A stretch of DNA of 64,000 nucleotides. Source: CATQHW01 sp965243545 (lineage in GTDB: Bacteria > Spirochaetota > Spirochaetia > SZUA-6 > Bin103). The translations under genes and the position numbers were made by a program. Under the pieces are notes generated by a model. That model made no database searches. It was not told the DNA's origin and saw nothing but the letters and a program-made list of their open reading frames with translations. Shown one piece after another: positions 63,532 through 64,000 of this stretch; position 1 is the stretch's first letter, and the number at the start of each line of letters is the position of its first letter. The stretch covers positions 1,984,001 to 2,048,000 of the forward strand of contig OZ251573.1 in NCBI GenBank assembly GCA_965243545.1, given 5' to 3'.

Positions 63532-64000
63532 ATGGCGTTGGTCACCTTCGGAAACACCATGCGGGTCGCCGCGAAAGTCGCACGACCGCTTTCTCTTTCC
63601 ATAGGCAAACTCGCTGATTTGGCGAACGCGATCTGTCCGTGGGAACCGATCGCGGAGTGCCCGCGAAACGTATTGTCGAATGGCCGCCTGAAGCCGGCTT
63701 GGGATTTCGCCGAGGGTGTCTCCGTATCCAAGGCAAGCGGCGGCTTTGGAACCTGTGTGGAGAATCTCGCGACCGGTATCACTTCGGTAGCAAGAGCTTC
63801 ATTGACCGTGGCGGGACAGCCCGATCTTGCCGCCGCGCAACAGTCACCGCTGCCCACCGAAGCTGCTCACGTTTGGTTCACCGATCCGCCATACTATGAC
63901 GCTATCCCATACTCCGATCTCTCCGACTTTTTCTTCGTTTGGTATCGACGTACTATTTCGGACAACGTTCTCCGCGATCCATTCGACACCGGTAACAGAC
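62299..64000 (+). CDS. DUF1156 zinc-ribbon DNA methylase, copy 2 (runs off the window)
   Basis: The first 567 codons of a second methylase. GTG at 62299 overlaps the DUF1016 stop as GTGA. Motif I DPFAGGGSIPLEA and the zinc-ribbon Cys are as in copy 1; after codon 411 the protein diverges (KMALVTFGNTMRVAAKVA, then LKPAWDFAEGVSVSKASG) but keeps motif IV TDPPYYDAIPYSDLSDFF. The DNA after 63531 is clearly less GC-rich than the first part. The end is outside the window. It would methylate DNA, perhaps to protect it from the coupled nuclease. Confidence 0.9.
   Translation, partial: MIPRACRRLAEVDFPIAEVSRHAAREKSIRHGHPSTLHLWWARRPLASSRAVLLALLLPDPCDPHCPADFKRRARGILNAVRQPPASDAELRAALLWFAGAFANWDLAAHSTYLRVGRELVRAAHGDEAPLVVDPFAGGGSIPLEALRLGCEAFASDLNPVACLILKVMLQDIPRRGPGLADDLRRAGGEVRAAAARELGDLYPADADGATPIAYLWARTVRCEAPDCGAELPLLRSFWLCRKRKRKRALRPRVERRRDGPPAVAFEVFTPAADGEVRDGTVARARAACLCCGAVLAPERVRTQLAAQRGGADAVFAEDGRRSGGARLTAVVTLRPGEPGRHYRLPTATDYAAVRRAQERLAGLLGEWERGGRAGLCPVPDEPLPPIGTLGFRVQRYGMMQWADLFTARQKMALVTFGNTMRVAAKVARPLSLSIGKLADLANAICPWEPIAECPRNVLSNGRLKPAWDFAEGVSVSKASGGFGTCVENLATGITSVARASLTVAGQPDLAAAQQSPLPTEAAHVWFTDPPYYDAIPYSDLSDFFFVWYRRTISDNVLRDPFDTGNR

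Overview
The window is bacterial DNA of very high GC content (about 70 % or more by eye) with dense, closely packed and often overlapping genes. A complete V/A-type ATPase operon, a secreted cyclophilin-FKBP fusion, several lipoproteins and many AAA-ATPase/nuclease genes fit an uncultured high-GC Spirochaetota; Deinococcota or another V-ATPase-bearing lineage remains possible. Three phytanoyl-CoA dioxygenase-type oxygenases, three Gfo/Idh/MocA oxidoreductases and a peptide-type ABC importer resemble the gene content of marine or host-associated uncultured bacteria. The taxonomic reading is inference. Several genes have a TANNNT hexamer 5-10 nt upstream of the start codon, which suggests leaderless transcripts.

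Region 1 (1-31500) is metabolic and transport DNA: an amidase, a DMT exporter, PhyH-type dioxygenases, a secreted alpha/beta hydrolase, a cyclic amidohydrolase, a coiled-coil nuclease-like protein with a 21-bp repeat, VOC proteins, a glycerol kinase operon with an oxidoreductase and a methyltransferase, a five-gene dipeptide/oligopeptide ABC importer, TrpB2, an AAA/DUF4143 protein, and a three-gene operon (oxidoreductase, amidohydrolase, aldo/keto reductase) with a recognisable promoter. Two decayed ATPase genes lie here (4413-5218 and 26657-27428).

Region 2 (31500-51030) holds a serine beta-lactamase-like hydrolase, a lipoprotein with repeated modules, a Uma2 nuclease with a frameshifted tail, a TIGR01777 epimerase whose first 61 bp are duplicated 2.6 kb upstream, a HicAB toxin-antitoxin pair with a perfect palindromic operator, a TIM-barrel enzyme coupled to D-Ala-D-Ala ligase (whose start codon is missing or is ATC), the nine-gene V-ATPase operon in the order G-I-K-E-C-F-A-B-D, and an operon of lipoprotein, 3'-5' exonuclease and the fused peptidyl-prolyl isomerase. 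The K subunit carries all five sodium-ligand residues known from Enterococcus hirae NtpK, so the enzyme is predicted to move sodium.

Region 3 (51030-64000) looks like a defence or accessory island. It has two AAA/PD-(D/E)XK paralogues with duplicated promoters; a compact AT-rich cassette that encodes a ubiquitin-like protein and a frameshifted DUF2971 protein; and two DUF1156 zinc-ribbon DNA methylases whose first 1233 bp are almost identical while the rest has diverged. The second methylase runs off the window and is translationally coupled to a Schlafen-AlbA/HATPase protein and a DUF1016 (YhcG-type) nuclease. This three-gene unit (59893-64000) is a good candidate for an undescribed modification/nuclease system, and the AT-rich ubiquitin-like/DUF2971 pair is the second candidate.
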